From JBKECF01 sp047974375 (lineage in GTDB: Bacteria > Bacillota > Clostridia > Lachnospirales > CAMZNU01), in NCBI GenBank assembly GCA_047974375.1, contig JBKECF010000121.1:1-47887 (forward strand): DNA of 47,887 nucleotides, read 5' to 3'. The notes under the pieces were generated by a model, which was given only the letters and a program-made list of their open reading frames with translations, was not told the origin of the DNA and searched no databases. Shown here in pieces: positions 17,691 to 26,074 of this stretch; the first letter of the stretch is position 1; each line of letters opens with the position of its first letter. Made by a program: the position numbers and the translations under genes.

Positions 17691-17719
17691 AAATTATATA
17701 AATACCGACAATGATTATA
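17691..17719 (+). repeat. Direct repeat, copy 2
   Basis: Second copy of the 29-base repeat that includes ATATAAATACCGACAAT; see 16581-16608. Around it (17606-17739) I see no gene. Confidence 0.6.
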
Positions 17720-17739
17720 GAACCTTTATAATGACTTCA

Positions 17740-17829
17740 TTATTTAAATACTATTAATTTCACAACTAGAAAACTAACAGCAATTAAAATAATTATTACT
17801 AAATTAAAGAATATTTTACTAATCGCCAT
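17740..17829 (-). CDS. Short hydrophobic ORF (29 aa)
   Basis: Reads MAISKIFFNLVIIILIAVSF then LVVKLIVFK. The start overlaps the stop of the preceding truncated frame, as in translational coupling. Single membrane helix; function unknown and expression uncertain. Confidence 0.3.
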   Translation of the reverse strand: MAISKIFFNLVIIILIAVSFLVVKLIVFK

Positions 17830-17932
17830 ATATAATAAGTTCAATACCATCAATACTATCTTCATCAAACTGGTTTGAAGTACTATCTTCATACATATTA
17901 TCTAACTCATTTTCATTTACGCTTGTTAGTTC
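17823..17932 (-). pseudogene. C-terminal remnant of an acidic protein
   Basis: The frame runs out of the repeat element at 17943 and reads TSVNENELDNMYEDSTSNQF then DEDSIDGIELIIYGD before TAG. The 5' part appears to have been replaced by the hairpin repeat. No family recognised. Confidence 0.35.
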
Positions 17933-17942
17933 ATATAGTCAT

Positions 17943-18107
17943 TGGGCTTGTACCCCCACTGGACGGCGAATTTGGTTGCATAGTTGAGTTTGTCGCATAC
18001 TCGAGCAATAAAGCGGAGCTTTATGACCAGAGCAGAAAGCAAAGTTTTCGACCAAGCTAGACAGTCACCTATGCCAGCATTTATGTGGAGGTCTAATTCT
18101 TACCGAT
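17943..18107. repeat. Dispersed hairpin repeat with the 82-nt serial-hairpin core nested inside
   Basis: Outer parts (GGGCTTGTACCCCCACTG on the left; ATGCCAGCATT and GGTCTAATTCTTACCGAT on the right) match the element at 38005-38104. Between GCGAATT and AGACAGTC, where the 38 kb copy is continuous, lies the 82-nt core (17973-18054) also found at 10744-10825. This is a nested insertion of one repeat in another. Confidence 0.7.
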
Positions 18108-18113
18108 GAAAAA

Positions 18114-18163
18114 TAAAAAAAACATCTTAAAAAATTACTTGAAAATATTTTAAGGTGTTTTTT
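18114..18163 (-). terminator. Terminator of uxaC
   Basis: AAAACATCTTAAAA / ATTTTAAGGTGTTTTTT hairpin on the minus strand directly after the uxaC stop, with flanking A/T tracts. Confidence 0.75.
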
Positions 18164-18174
18164 AGTGTGCTAAT

Positions 18175-19572
18175 TTAAAATTTAAAATAATTCTTAGCAT
18201 TAAAATAACAAATGTTCTTAGCTATTTCTACAACTTTTTCTATATCATTTGGGTATTGACCAGTTTCTACTAAATTACCAAGTAAATCACATAGTATGCG
18301 TCTAAAGTATTCATGACGTGGGTAAGATAGAAAACTTCTAGAGTCTGTAAGCATACCAACAAAACAAGCTAACATGCCATTATTGGCAAGGGCTGTCATT
18401 TGTTTTTCCATACCCATTTTATGGTCATTAAACCACCACGCAGAACCAAGTTGAATTTTACCTTTTATTCCACCACCTTGGAAGCCACCTATTACTGTTG
18501 TAATCATATCATCGTGAGTTGGATTTAGACTATAAATAATAGTTTTACATAGTTTATTTATAGAGTCCAGCTTATTTAAAGTAGCTACAAGGGCACGAGC
18601 GGAATTTACGTCGTCCATTGAATCAAAACCTGTGTCTGCACCTAGCTCTTTAAACATTCTAGTATTGTTACTTCTTAAACAACTAATGTGTAGTTGGGAG
18701 GTCCAATTATATTCATGGTATTTTATTGACAAATCATAGAGCAAAGCTGTTTTATACTTAGCTACTTCTAAATTGTTTATTGTGCTATTATTTAAAGCTT
18801 TTTCTACTATAATGTCTAATTCATCTTCTGTATAGTCGGTATATACAATAGGGTCTAAAGCATGATCGGATAATTTACATCCTATGGCATTAAAATACTC
18901 AATTCTACTATACATAGCTTTTTTAATATCATTATATTTTTTAATTGAAACGCCACTTACATTACTGAGTTTTCTTATATATTCAGTGAAATTTGGATTT
19001 TCTATATTCATGGCGTTAGATGGCCTAAAGGTAGGTAGCACCAATGTTTTAAACTCTTTATTGTTTTTAATTGATTTATGTTGTTCTAATGTATCTATTG
19101 GGTCGTCTGTTGTGCAAATAACTTCTACTTTCATTTTATCTAAAATAGATAGAACGTTGAAATCTGGGCTATTTATTATTTTATTACAATGGTCGTATAC
19201 TTCCTTGGCATTGTTTTTTGTTAAAGGTGCATCGTAGCTAAAGTATCTTTTTAGCTCTAAATGAACCCAATGATGCAAAGGGCTTCCTATTAAATTTTCT
19301 ACAGTTTCAGCCCATTTTTCGAACTTTTCAAAGTCGCTGGCATTACCTGTTATATATTTTTCTTCAATGCCCCAAGTACGCATTGCACGCCATTTGTAGT
19401 GGTCGCCGCCAAGCCAAATTTCTGTTATGTTTTTAAAACTTTTATTGTTTGCTATTTCATCTGGAATTAAATGACAATGGTAGTCTATTATAGGTAAATC
19501 TTTTACTTCATTATAAATTATTTTAGCTGTTTCGGATTGTAGAATAAAGTCTTCTTTAATAAATTTATACAT
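18175..19572 (-). CDS. uxaC: Uronate isomerase (glucuronate/galacturonate isomerase)
   Basis: A 465-residue amidohydrolase-fold enzyme of the usual UxaC length. The metal site DYHCHL (His 32 and 34) is followed by IWLGGDHYKWRAMR, PTHDDMITTVIGGFQGG, GSAWWFNDHKMGM and the C-terminal signature MLTDSRSFLSYPRHEYFRRI. It converts D-galacturonate to D-tagaturonate (and glucuronate to fructuronate), the entry step of pectin-sugar catabolism in the cytoplasm. The ribosome site is AGGAGG-like. It is last in the minus-strand operon uxaB-gntR-uxaC, 9 nt after the regulator, and ends at a terminator. Confidence 0.95.
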   Translation of the reverse strand: MYKFIKEDFILQSETAKIIYNEVKDLPIIDYHCHLIPDEIANNKSFKNITEIWLGGDHYKWRAMRTWGIEEKYITGNASDFEKFEKWAETVENLIGSPLHHWVHLELKRYFSYDAPLTKNNAKEVYDHCNKIINSPDFNVLSILDKMKVEVICTTDDPIDTLEQHKSIKNNKEFKTLVLPTFRPSNAMNIENPNFTEYIRKLSNVSGVSIKKYNDIKKAMYSRIEYFNAIGCKLSDHALDPIVYTDYTEDELDIIVEKALNNSTINNLEVAKYKTALLYDLSIKYHEYNWTSQLHISCLRSNNTRMFKELGADTGFDSMDDVNSARALVATLNKLDSINKLCKTIIYSLNPTHDDMITTVIGGFQGGGIKGKIQLGSAWWFNDHKMGMEKQMTALANNGMLACFVGMLTDSRSFLSYPRHEYFRRILCDLLGNLVETGQYPNDIEKVVEIAKNICYFNAKNYFKF

Positions 19573-19581
19573 TTTTTCCTC

Positions 19582-20211
19582 CTAAAGTTTCATTTTTAAA
19601 AGCGATTCTAAAGTTCTTTGCTTGGAATTTATTATATGAGTTTCGTAATACTTTGATGATTCTTCGTAATTTTTGTTTATAATTGCTACTAGAATATTTT
19701 TATGCTCTGTTATGGTTTCATTAAAGCAAGCTGTAGTCATTGTTGTAAGCTTGCGAATTCGACTTTGTTGGCTTCGCATACTATTAAATATTAGGTTTAC
19801 GTACTGGTTATTGTATAGGGATATAAAGTAGTCGTGGAGTTGAGCATCATATGTATTTAGGTCATTGTTATTATCAATAATTTCTAAATCCTCCAGGAAC
19901 TTATTAATAATATCTATATCAATTAAATATGAAAATTTAATTATTATTTGTGGCTCTAGAGTAAGTCTTAACTCGTGAATATCGATTACATGTTGTGCTG
20001 TTACATCTGTTACCATTACGCCTTTTTTAGGCAGTATAAGCAGTAAATTTTCTTGTTCTAATTTATTTAATGCCTCCCGTATGGGTGTACGGGAAGCGCC
20101 AATTTCATTTATTAATTCTTTTTCATCTAAAAAGTGCCCTGGCATATATTGGCAGGTTACTATTTTTTCTTTTATATAATTATAAGATTTCTCCTTTAAA
20201 CTTATTTTCAT
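19582..20211 (-). CDS. GntR-family (FCD-type) transcriptional regulator
   Basis: 209 residues. The N-terminal winged helix reads YIKEKIVTCQYMPGHFLDEK then LINEIGASRTPIREALNKLE, the standard GntR recognition helix. An all-helical FCD domain follows (LTLEPQ, about 85 onward, with the QLHDYFISLYN metal or ligand-site helix). Its place between uxaB and uxaC points to a uronate- or hexonate-sensing repressor of this locus, like ExuR/UxuR in role. The likely operator is the TTGTATACAT palindrome in the divergent promoter at 21770. Confidence 0.88.
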   Translation of the reverse strand: MKISLKEKSYNYIKEKIVTCQYMPGHFLDEKELINEIGASRTPIREALNKLEQENLLLILPKKGVMVTDVTAQHVIDIHELRLTLEPQIIIKFSYLIDIDIINKFLEDLEIIDNNNDLNTYDAQLHDYFISLYNNQYVNLIFNSMRSQQSRIRKLTTMTTACFNETITEHKNILVAIINKNYEESSKYYETHIINSKQRTLESLLKMKL

Positions 20212-20246
20212 TTATTACCTTTCTGTAAGTATGACGGATTATCTTA

Positions 20247-21725
20247 TTATAAAACGTTTTCAATAACTTCTAAAGCTTTTTTATTTAAAAAACCTTCTGT
20301 GTGCTTTGTAACTGCATCTACAAAGCCATCTAATTTACTTAAGTCTGCACCGAACATTTCGGCATTAGATGCAAATAAAGTTACTACTTCTTTAAGGGAT
20401 ACTTCACCTTTATTGTATTTTTTCCAATTTTCTTGGAAATAGTTAATGGCTTTTTCATCATCTTTTAATTCTATTTTTTTGCCATTTGGTAATTGGCCTC
20501 TGTAAAAAGTTATTAGACCTGCAAAGGAAGTAGTAAGGCATACAGGAATTTTTTTATTAATTTCATAGTATTTTACAATTGATGGCACTACACGTACTTT
20601 GTATTTAGAAGTACTATTTAAAGATATATCCATTAAAAAGTGCTCAATAAATGGATTTTTAAATCTGTCGAAAACAGAAGCAGCAAAATTTGTTAAGTCG
20701 TCTTTAGGTAAGTCCAATGTAGGTATAACTTCGTCGTAAAGTATATTTGTAAGAAGGGAATTGAAACTTTCGCAATTCATCATTTCACCTACGGTTTTGA
20801 AACCACAAATATATGCACTTAATACAGTAGACGTATGGCCGCCATTTAGTATACGTACTTTCCTACTTTTATAAGGTGTTGCGTCCTTTGTCCATACTAC
20901 GTATAAACCAAGTTTATGGAATGGTAGTTCTTCTTGTAACCATGTAGGGCCTTCTATAACCCAAAAATTAAATACTTCAGATGTAACAATAAAGTAATCA
21001 ACATAACCCAGTTTTTCTGTTAAGTCACTAATTTCGTTACGTGGAAAACCTGGTACAATTCTATCTACTAATGTATTTGTAAAATAATTTGACTCTAGTA
21101 CCCATGTTTTAAAATCATCTTCTAAATTCCAGTCGGATATGTGCTTTAGTATAATTTCTTTTAAAGTAGTACCATTGTTGTCAATTAATTCACATGGTAA
21201 AAAAACCAATCCCTTAGTTTTATCACCTTTAAAGTGAGCATATCTTTCATATAAAAATCTTGCCACTTTTCCAGGGAAAGAGTTTTGTGGAGCATCTTCA
21301 AATTTACAATTACCATCATAAACAATGCCGGCCTCTGTTGTATTGGATACTACAAATCTAAGTTCTTCGCTTTTAGCACAGTTTAAATAGGCGTTCATAT
21401 CATCATAAGGGTTTATAACATCTGTAATTATGTCTATAATGCTGCTTCTGCTTATAGTTTCGCCTTTTTCCATTCCTCTTTCTATAAGAGTATAGTTATA
21501 GTCTTGTTGCTGCATCTTTTCTAGTATAGGTGTGTCTTGGGGTATTGCTTGTATTAGAGTTACACCTGAGTCCATTAAATCATTTTCATTTAAAAGATTT
21601 AAATAATAATCAACAAAAGCTCTTAAAAAGTTGCCTCCGCCGAATTGTATTATTTTATTTTTTTTGGCATCTCGTTTTACAATTGTTTTTTGCTCCATTA
21701 ATAGTTCGTTGTTTAATGTTTTCAA
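20247..21725 (-). CDS. uxaB: Tagaturonate reductase (altronate oxidoreductase)
   Basis: A 492-residue member of the mannitol/altronate dehydrogenase family. The Rossmann start IIQFGGGNFLRAFVDYY (about 25-40) binds NAD. VSNTTEAGI, LPCELIDNNG, the catalytic region RIVPGFP and VRILNGGHTSTVLSAYICG with the conserved Lys/Asn/His pattern follow. It reduces D-tagaturonate to D-altronate, the step between UxaC and UxaA. It is the first gene of the minus-strand operon, with an AGGAGG ribosome site, and shares a 130-nt divergent promoter region with the GH28 gene. Confidence 0.93.
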   Translation of the reverse strand: MKTLNNELLMEQKTIVKRDAKKNKIIQFGGGNFLRAFVDYYLNLLNENDLMDSGVTLIQAIPQDTPILEKMQQQDYNYTLIERGMEKGETISRSSIIDIITDVINPYDDMNAYLNCAKSEELRFVVSNTTEAGIVYDGNCKFEDAPQNSFPGKVARFLYERYAHFKGDKTKGLVFLPCELIDNNGTTLKEIILKHISDWNLEDDFKTWVLESNYFTNTLVDRIVPGFPRNEISDLTEKLGYVDYFIVTSEVFNFWVIEGPTWLQEELPFHKLGLYVVWTKDATPYKSRKVRILNGGHTSTVLSAYICGFKTVGEMMNCESFNSLLTNILYDEVIPTLDLPKDDLTNFAASVFDRFKNPFIEHFLMDISLNSTSKYKVRVVPSIVKYYEINKKIPVCLTTSFAGLITFYRGQLPNGKKIELKDDEKAINYFQENWKKYNKGEVSLKEVVTLFASNAEMFGADLSKLDGFVDAVTKHTEGFLNKKALEVIENVL

Positions 21726-21855
21726 AGTAAACCTCCTAGATTTTTCAATAAACGATTGTTGTATTTAACTTGTATACATGATATATTATGTGCATAGAAA
21801 ATGCAATGAAAAATGCAATAAAAAAATATAGTGGAGATTTGTATAGCGAGGTCAT
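21726..21855. promoter_or_regulatory. Divergent uronate promoters with a GntR-type operator
   Basis: TTGTATACAT at 21770-21779 is a near-perfect palindrome of the TNGTNNNACNA kind used by FadR-type GntR proteins. On the minus strand TTGCAT and TATCAT, 17 nt apart, form a promoter whose -10 abuts the palindrome. On the plus strand TATATT near 21782 could be the -10. One operator could therefore repress both operons. Confidence 0.55.
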
Positions 21856-23373
21856 ATGTATAAAATTTTAGAAAATACACCCTTTGGATTTATTTTTGAA
21901 TTGGAAAATTTAGATTGCTTTTTTACTAGGGACTACACAATTTATTTAAATAATGAATTTTTTATGAGGAGTAATAAAAATGTTCTGGATATTTTTGGTT
22001 TAAAACCCAATACAGTATACAATGTTATGTTGGATTTTACTGACGCTAAATTAGAATTTCAAATCCAAACAGAAAATATAAGTTACTTAATAAATGTTTT
22101 AGATTACAATGCAAAAGGTAATGGTGTAGACGATACAACTCCTATAATGACAGCTATTTATACAGCTCCCAAAAATAGTGTCCTATATTTTCCTAAAGGT
22201 GAATATTTAGTAAATCATATTTTACTTAAGTCGGATATAGATATTTACTTGGAAGAAGGTTGCGTCATAAAGCAAAATTACAAAAGGGAAGTCTTAGGAG
22301 TTTTAAAAGGCTATCAAAAAGATTATTATCATCAAGAAGCAATAATTAATAGTTCTTGGGAAGGTAATCCTTTAGATATTTTTTGCCCCCTTATTTACGG
22401 CAAAGATATAACAAACGCAAGAATATATGGAGCAGGCACAATAGATGGCAATGGTGATGTTAGCGGGTTTTGGGATCATTCCAATTGTAAAAATATAGCT
22501 TATAGACCTAAAAATATAGAGTTGGTAAATTGTAGTAATGTAACTATAGGTGGAATAACAACTAAAAACAGCGCATCGTGGAATGTTCACCCATATTATA
22601 GCCAGAATATAAAGTTATTATCTTTAAAGGTGAAAAGTATAGAAATTTCTCCAAACACAGATGGCATAAATCCAGAAAGCTGTAAAAATGTGGATATAAT
22701 TGGATGTATTTTTTCTGTTGGTGACGACTGCATTGCTATAAAATCAGGTAAAATTTTTATGAGTAAAGACGACTTACATAAGCCTTGCGAAAATATAAAT
22801 ATAAGAAATTGCAAAATGGAGAAAGGTCATGGAGCTGTGGTTATTGGGTCGGAAATTTCCAATGGAGTTAAAAATGTAGTAGTTAGTAATTGTTACTTTA
22901 TCAGTACAGATAGAGGCTTGCGTATAAAGACAAGAAGAGGTAGAGGCGAAAAGTCTATCGTAGATAATATAGTAGTAAAAAATACAAAAATGAAGGAAGT
23001 TGTTCATGGCATCGTACTAAATATGTTTTACTACTGTGACCCTGATGGACATTCTAACTATGTTAGAACCAGAGAAAAACAAGAGGTAACAGAGGAAATC
23101 CCTAGTATAAAAAATATAACAGTTGAAAATGTTATACTGGAGGATATTTTAGGCGTAGGTATATTTGCCTATGGTTTGCCGGAGCAACCTATAGAAAAAC
23201 TTAGTGTAAAAAATAGCAAATTTATTTTTAAAAAGATAAAAACATATTTAGGTGTGGCTATGCTAGATGATTTTGAGGAAGATGAGAATTTAGGTATATT
23301 CATAAAAAATGTAAAAAAGTTTGAAGATGAAAATAATGTTTATATAGGTGATCATAAAAAAATACTGGAATAG
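21856..23373 (+). CDS. Polygalacturonase-type glycoside hydrolase, GH28
   Basis: 505 residues with no signal peptide, so probably acting on imported oligogalacturonides. After an N-terminal beta domain (1-80) the right-handed beta-helix begins with NVLDYNAKGNGVDDTTPI. All GH28 catalytic motifs are present: NTDGI (about 267-271), GDDC (289-292), GHG (324-326) and RIK (356-358). It releases galacturonate units, feeding UxaC. First gene of the plus-strand operon, followed within 11 nt by the GH105 gene. Confidence 0.92.
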   Translation: MYKILENTPFGFIFELENLDCFFTRDYTIYLNNEFFMRSNKNVLDIFGLKPNTVYNVMLDFTDAKLEFQIQTENISYLINVLDYNAKGNGVDDTTPIMTAIYTAPKNSVLYFPKGEYLVNHILLKSDIDIYLEEGCVIKQNYKREVLGVLKGYQKDYYHQEAIINSSWEGNPLDIFCPLIYGKDITNARIYGAGTIDGNGDVSGFWDHSNCKNIAYRPKNIELVNCSNVTIGGITTKNSASWNVHPYYSQNIKLLSLKVKSIEISPNTDGINPESCKNVDIIGCIFSVGDDCIAIKSGKIFMSKDDLHKPCENINIRNCKMEKGHGAVVIGSEISNGVKNVVVSNCYFISTDRGLRIKTRRGRGEKSIVDNIVVKNTKMKEVVHGIVLNMFYYCDPDGHSNYVRTREKQEVTEEIPSIKNITVENVILEDILGVGIFAYGLPEQPIEKLSVKNSKFIFKKIKTYLGVAMLDDFEEDENLGIFIKNVKKFEDENNVYIGDHKKILE

Positions 23374-23384
23374 GATTGAATAAA

Positions 23385-24530
23385 ATGGATAAAGTATTAG
23401 TTTTTTTAAATGAATTAATAGAAAATTCTACATACAATAAACCGCTTTGGAATGTAGAGAAAATAGTAAATAATGGCGAGGCTAACTGGAATTATATAGA
23501 TGGCTGTATGTTAAAGGCTATTATGGAAGTGTATTATGTAACTGAAGATGAAAAATATTTAGATTTTGTAAGGAATTTTATAGATTACTATGTTGATGAT
23601 GAAGGCAACATAGTAGGCTATAAGGAAGAAGATTACAATTGCGACCATATAAATGAGGGCAAAGTATTGTTTATGTTAAATGCCATTCATAAAAGGGACA
23701 AATATAAAAAGGCTATAAATAAACTTTACAGTCAATTAAAAAATCAGCCTCGTACTAAATCAGGGAACTTTTGCCATAAACTTATTTATCCAAATCAAAT
23801 TTGGTTAGATGGTCTGTACATGGTACAACCTTTTTATATGGAATATGAAATGCTTTTTAATAAAAAGGAAAATTATAAAGATATCTTCAACCAATTTAAA
23901 AGAGCCTATTATTTAATGAAAGATGAAAAAACTGGCCTATTGTACCATGGTTACGATGAATCAAGGCAACAACCGTGGGCAAATAAAGAAACAGGCCTAA
24001 GCAAAAATTTTTGGACTAGGTCCATAGGTTGGTTTGTTATGGCGTTAGTAGATACAATTGAAAAGCTAGATGAAATGTTTTTTTATGAAAGAGAAGAATT
24101 AATTAAATATTTAAAAGAAATTTCAGATGCTCTATTTAAAGTAATGAGTGAGAATTATCTTTTTTATCAAGTGACGAACATGGGTGGGAAAAAAGGTAAT
24201 TATTTGGAAACTAGCGGAAGTTGTGCCATAAGTTATGGCTTTATGAAAGGGGCAAGACTTGGATACTTGCCGAGTTTTTATTTTGAAACGGGTGAGAGAA
24301 TATATAATAGTGTATTAAATGAAAAATTAGATATGGAAACAGGTTTTAATTTAAAGGATATATGCCTTGTGGCTGGTCTAGGTGGCATGGCTGGCAAAGG
24401 CAACTACAAAAAAAGAGATGGTACATACGAATACTATATATCTGAACCAGTTGTAAACAACGATGGTAAAGGAGTTGCACCATTTTTATTTGCATATAGT
24501 GAAATTATTAGAAAGCAGAGGGGAAAATAA
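23385..24530 (+). CDS. Unsaturated rhamnogalacturonyl hydrolase, GH105
   Basis: 381 residues from ATG 23385; an in-frame TTG at 23376 is less likely. The (alpha/alpha)6 barrel family is recognised by DHINEGKVLFML, then the catalytic-Asp motif IWLDGLYMVQPFYMEYE, then TGLLYHGYDESRQQPWANKE, LSKNFWTRSIGWFVMALVD and GSCAISYGFMKGARLGY. These enzymes hydrolyse the 4,5-unsaturated galacturonyl residue left by pectate or rhamnogalacturonan lyases. It is cytoplasmic (no signal). Its stop overlaps the uxaA start (TAATG), showing translational coupling. Confidence 0.92.
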   Translation: MDKVLVFLNELIENSTYNKPLWNVEKIVNNGEANWNYIDGCMLKAIMEVYYVTEDEKYLDFVRNFIDYYVDDEGNIVGYKEEDYNCDHINEGKVLFMLNAIHKRDKYKKAINKLYSQLKNQPRTKSGNFCHKLIYPNQIWLDGLYMVQPFYMEYEMLFNKKENYKDIFNQFKRAYYLMKDEKTGLLYHGYDESRQQPWANKETGLSKNFWTRSIGWFVMALVDTIEKLDEMFFYEREELIKYLKEISDALFKVMSENYLFYQVTNMGGKKGNYLETSGSCAISYGFMKGARLGYLPSFYFETGERIYNSVLNEKLDMETGFNLKDICLVAGLGGMAGKGNYKKRDGTYEYYISEPVVNNDGKGVAPFLFAYSEIIRKQRGK

Positions 24531-25999
24531 TGATCAAAAGTGAAAATGCAGTTATGATTGTGAAAGATGACAATGTAGCAGTTGCTACAAGAGCTATTAA
24601 AAATGGAGAAGATGTATTTGGTGTAACAGCTAAAGGAGATATACCTTTTGGGCACAAAATAGCCTTAAGTAATATTGCTAAAAATAGTAATATATTAAAA
24701 TACGGATATGCCATAGGTCATGCAACTACTGACATAAGTGCTGGCGACCACGTTCATGTACATAATGTAAAAACAAATTTAAATGATGTTTTAGAATATG
24801 AATATAAACCACAGCTTAAAAAGATAAACTATGAAACAGGAACTTTTAAAGGATATAAAAGGGAAGATGGCAGAGTAGGGACAAGAAATGAAATATGGAT
24901 TGTAAATACAGTTGGTTGCGTAAATAAAATATCTACAAAAATAGCAAACATGGCAAATGAAAAACACAGTGGTAAGGTAGACGGAGTGTATAGTTTTGAA
25001 CATCCCTTTGGCTGTTCACAATTAGGCGATGATCATGAATATACAAAAAAAATATTGGCACGTATGGTGAATCATCCAAATGCTGGGGGTGTGTTAGTTT
25101 TAGGCTTAGGTTGTGAAAATAACACTATAAAAGAATTTAAAAAGGAAATTGGGGAGTATAACAGTAGCCGAGTTAAGTTTATAATTACTCAAGAACATGA
25201 CGACGAAATATCTGCCTGTATGGAGGCTATAGACCAACTAGTTGACTATGCAAAAAATTTTACTAGGACGGATGAAGATTTAAGCAAATTAGTTGTAGGT
25301 TTAAAATGTGGTGGTTCTGACGGTTTTTCTGGAATTACTGCAAATCCTTTAGTTGGTATGTTTAGTGACATGCTAGTACAAAAAGGTGGCACAACAATAT
25401 TAACAGAAGTACCGGAAATGTTTGGTGCTGAAACTATTTTAATGAATAGATGTGAAACTAAAGAATTATTTGACGAAACTGTAAGCTTAATAAATAATTT
25501 TAAAAGGTATTTCCAAAAATATAATCAAGTTGTATATGAAAATCCTTCCCCAGGAAATAAAGATGGTGGCATAACTACTTTGGAAGATAAGTCCTTAGGT
25601 TGCACGCAAAAATGTGGTACAAGTAATGTTATAGATGTGCTAGACTATGGTGATATAGTTAAAAAAAGCGGTTTAAATCTATTACAATCCCCAGGGAATG
25701 ATATAGTGGCTATAACGACTTTAATGGCAGCAGGGGCGAATATTATTTTATTTACAACAGGTAGAGGAACGCCAATAGGCGCGCCAGTACCTACAATTAA
25801 AATTTCTTCCAACAGCGACTTAGCTACAAGAAAAAGTAACTGGATTGATTTTGATGCAAGTAGAATACTAGATGATGTAAAAACTGTAAGTACAGACTTT
25901 TTTGACTTTGTTTTAAAGGTTGCCAATGGCGAAAAGGCTAAAAACGAAATAAATGAATATAGGGAGATTTCTATATTTAAAGATGGAGTTACATTATAA
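24530..25999 (+). CDS. uxaA: Altronate dehydratase
   Basis: A 489-residue full-length UxaA. The N-terminal SAF domain (about 5-82) contains VATRAIKNGEDVFGV, PFGHKIAL and AIGHATTDISAGDHVHVHNV. The main domain starts GYKREDGRVGTRNEIWIVNT. Conserved Cys/Gly stretches include FGCSQLGDDH, LGLGCENNTI, KCGGSDGFSG and LGCTQKCGTS. It dehydrates D-altronate to 2-keto-3-deoxygluconate using iron or manganese. Kinase and aldolase for KDG are not in the window. Followed by a bidirectional terminator. Confidence 0.95.
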   Translation: MIKSENAVMIVKDDNVAVATRAIKNGEDVFGVTAKGDIPFGHKIALSNIAKNSNILKYGYAIGHATTDISAGDHVHVHNVKTNLNDVLEYEYKPQLKKINYETGTFKGYKREDGRVGTRNEIWIVNTVGCVNKISTKIANMANEKHSGKVDGVYSFEHPFGCSQLGDDHEYTKKILARMVNHPNAGGVLVLGLGCENNTIKEFKKEIGEYNSSRVKFIITQEHDDEISACMEAIDQLVDYAKNFTRTDEDLSKLVVGLKCGGSDGFSGITANPLVGMFSDMLVQKGGTTILTEVPEMFGAETILMNRCETKELFDETVSLINNFKRYFQKYNQVVYENPSPGNKDGGITTLEDKSLGCTQKCGTSNVIDVLDYGDIVKKSGLNLLQSPGNDIVAITTLMAAGANIILFTTGRGTPIGAPVPTIKISSNSDLATRKSNWIDFDASRILDDVKTVSTDFFDFVLKVANGEKAKNEINEYREISIFKDGVTL

Positions 26000-26002
26000 A
26001 AA

Positions 26003-26052
26003 AAATAAGCTACCTTAAAATTGCAAATTTATGCAAATTCAAGGTAGCTTTA
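26003..26052. terminator. Bidirectional terminator between uxaA and the membrane coiled-coil gene
   Basis: AAGCTACCTT (26007-26016) pairs with AAGGTAGCTT (26041-26050), flanked by A- and T-rich tracts. The genes on both sides converge here. Confidence 0.75.
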
Positions 26053-26074
26053 TTGTATTAAAAGTTAAGAAGGG

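Noticed and set aside
10731..18107. Repeated hairpins considered as a CRISPR array.
   Set aside because: Units are not direct repeats with unique spacers of constant length, and no cas genes are present.
18884..19237. 117-residue plus-strand ORF within uxaC.
   Set aside because: Antisense to a conserved enzyme; hydrophobic bias is an artefact of the complementary frame.
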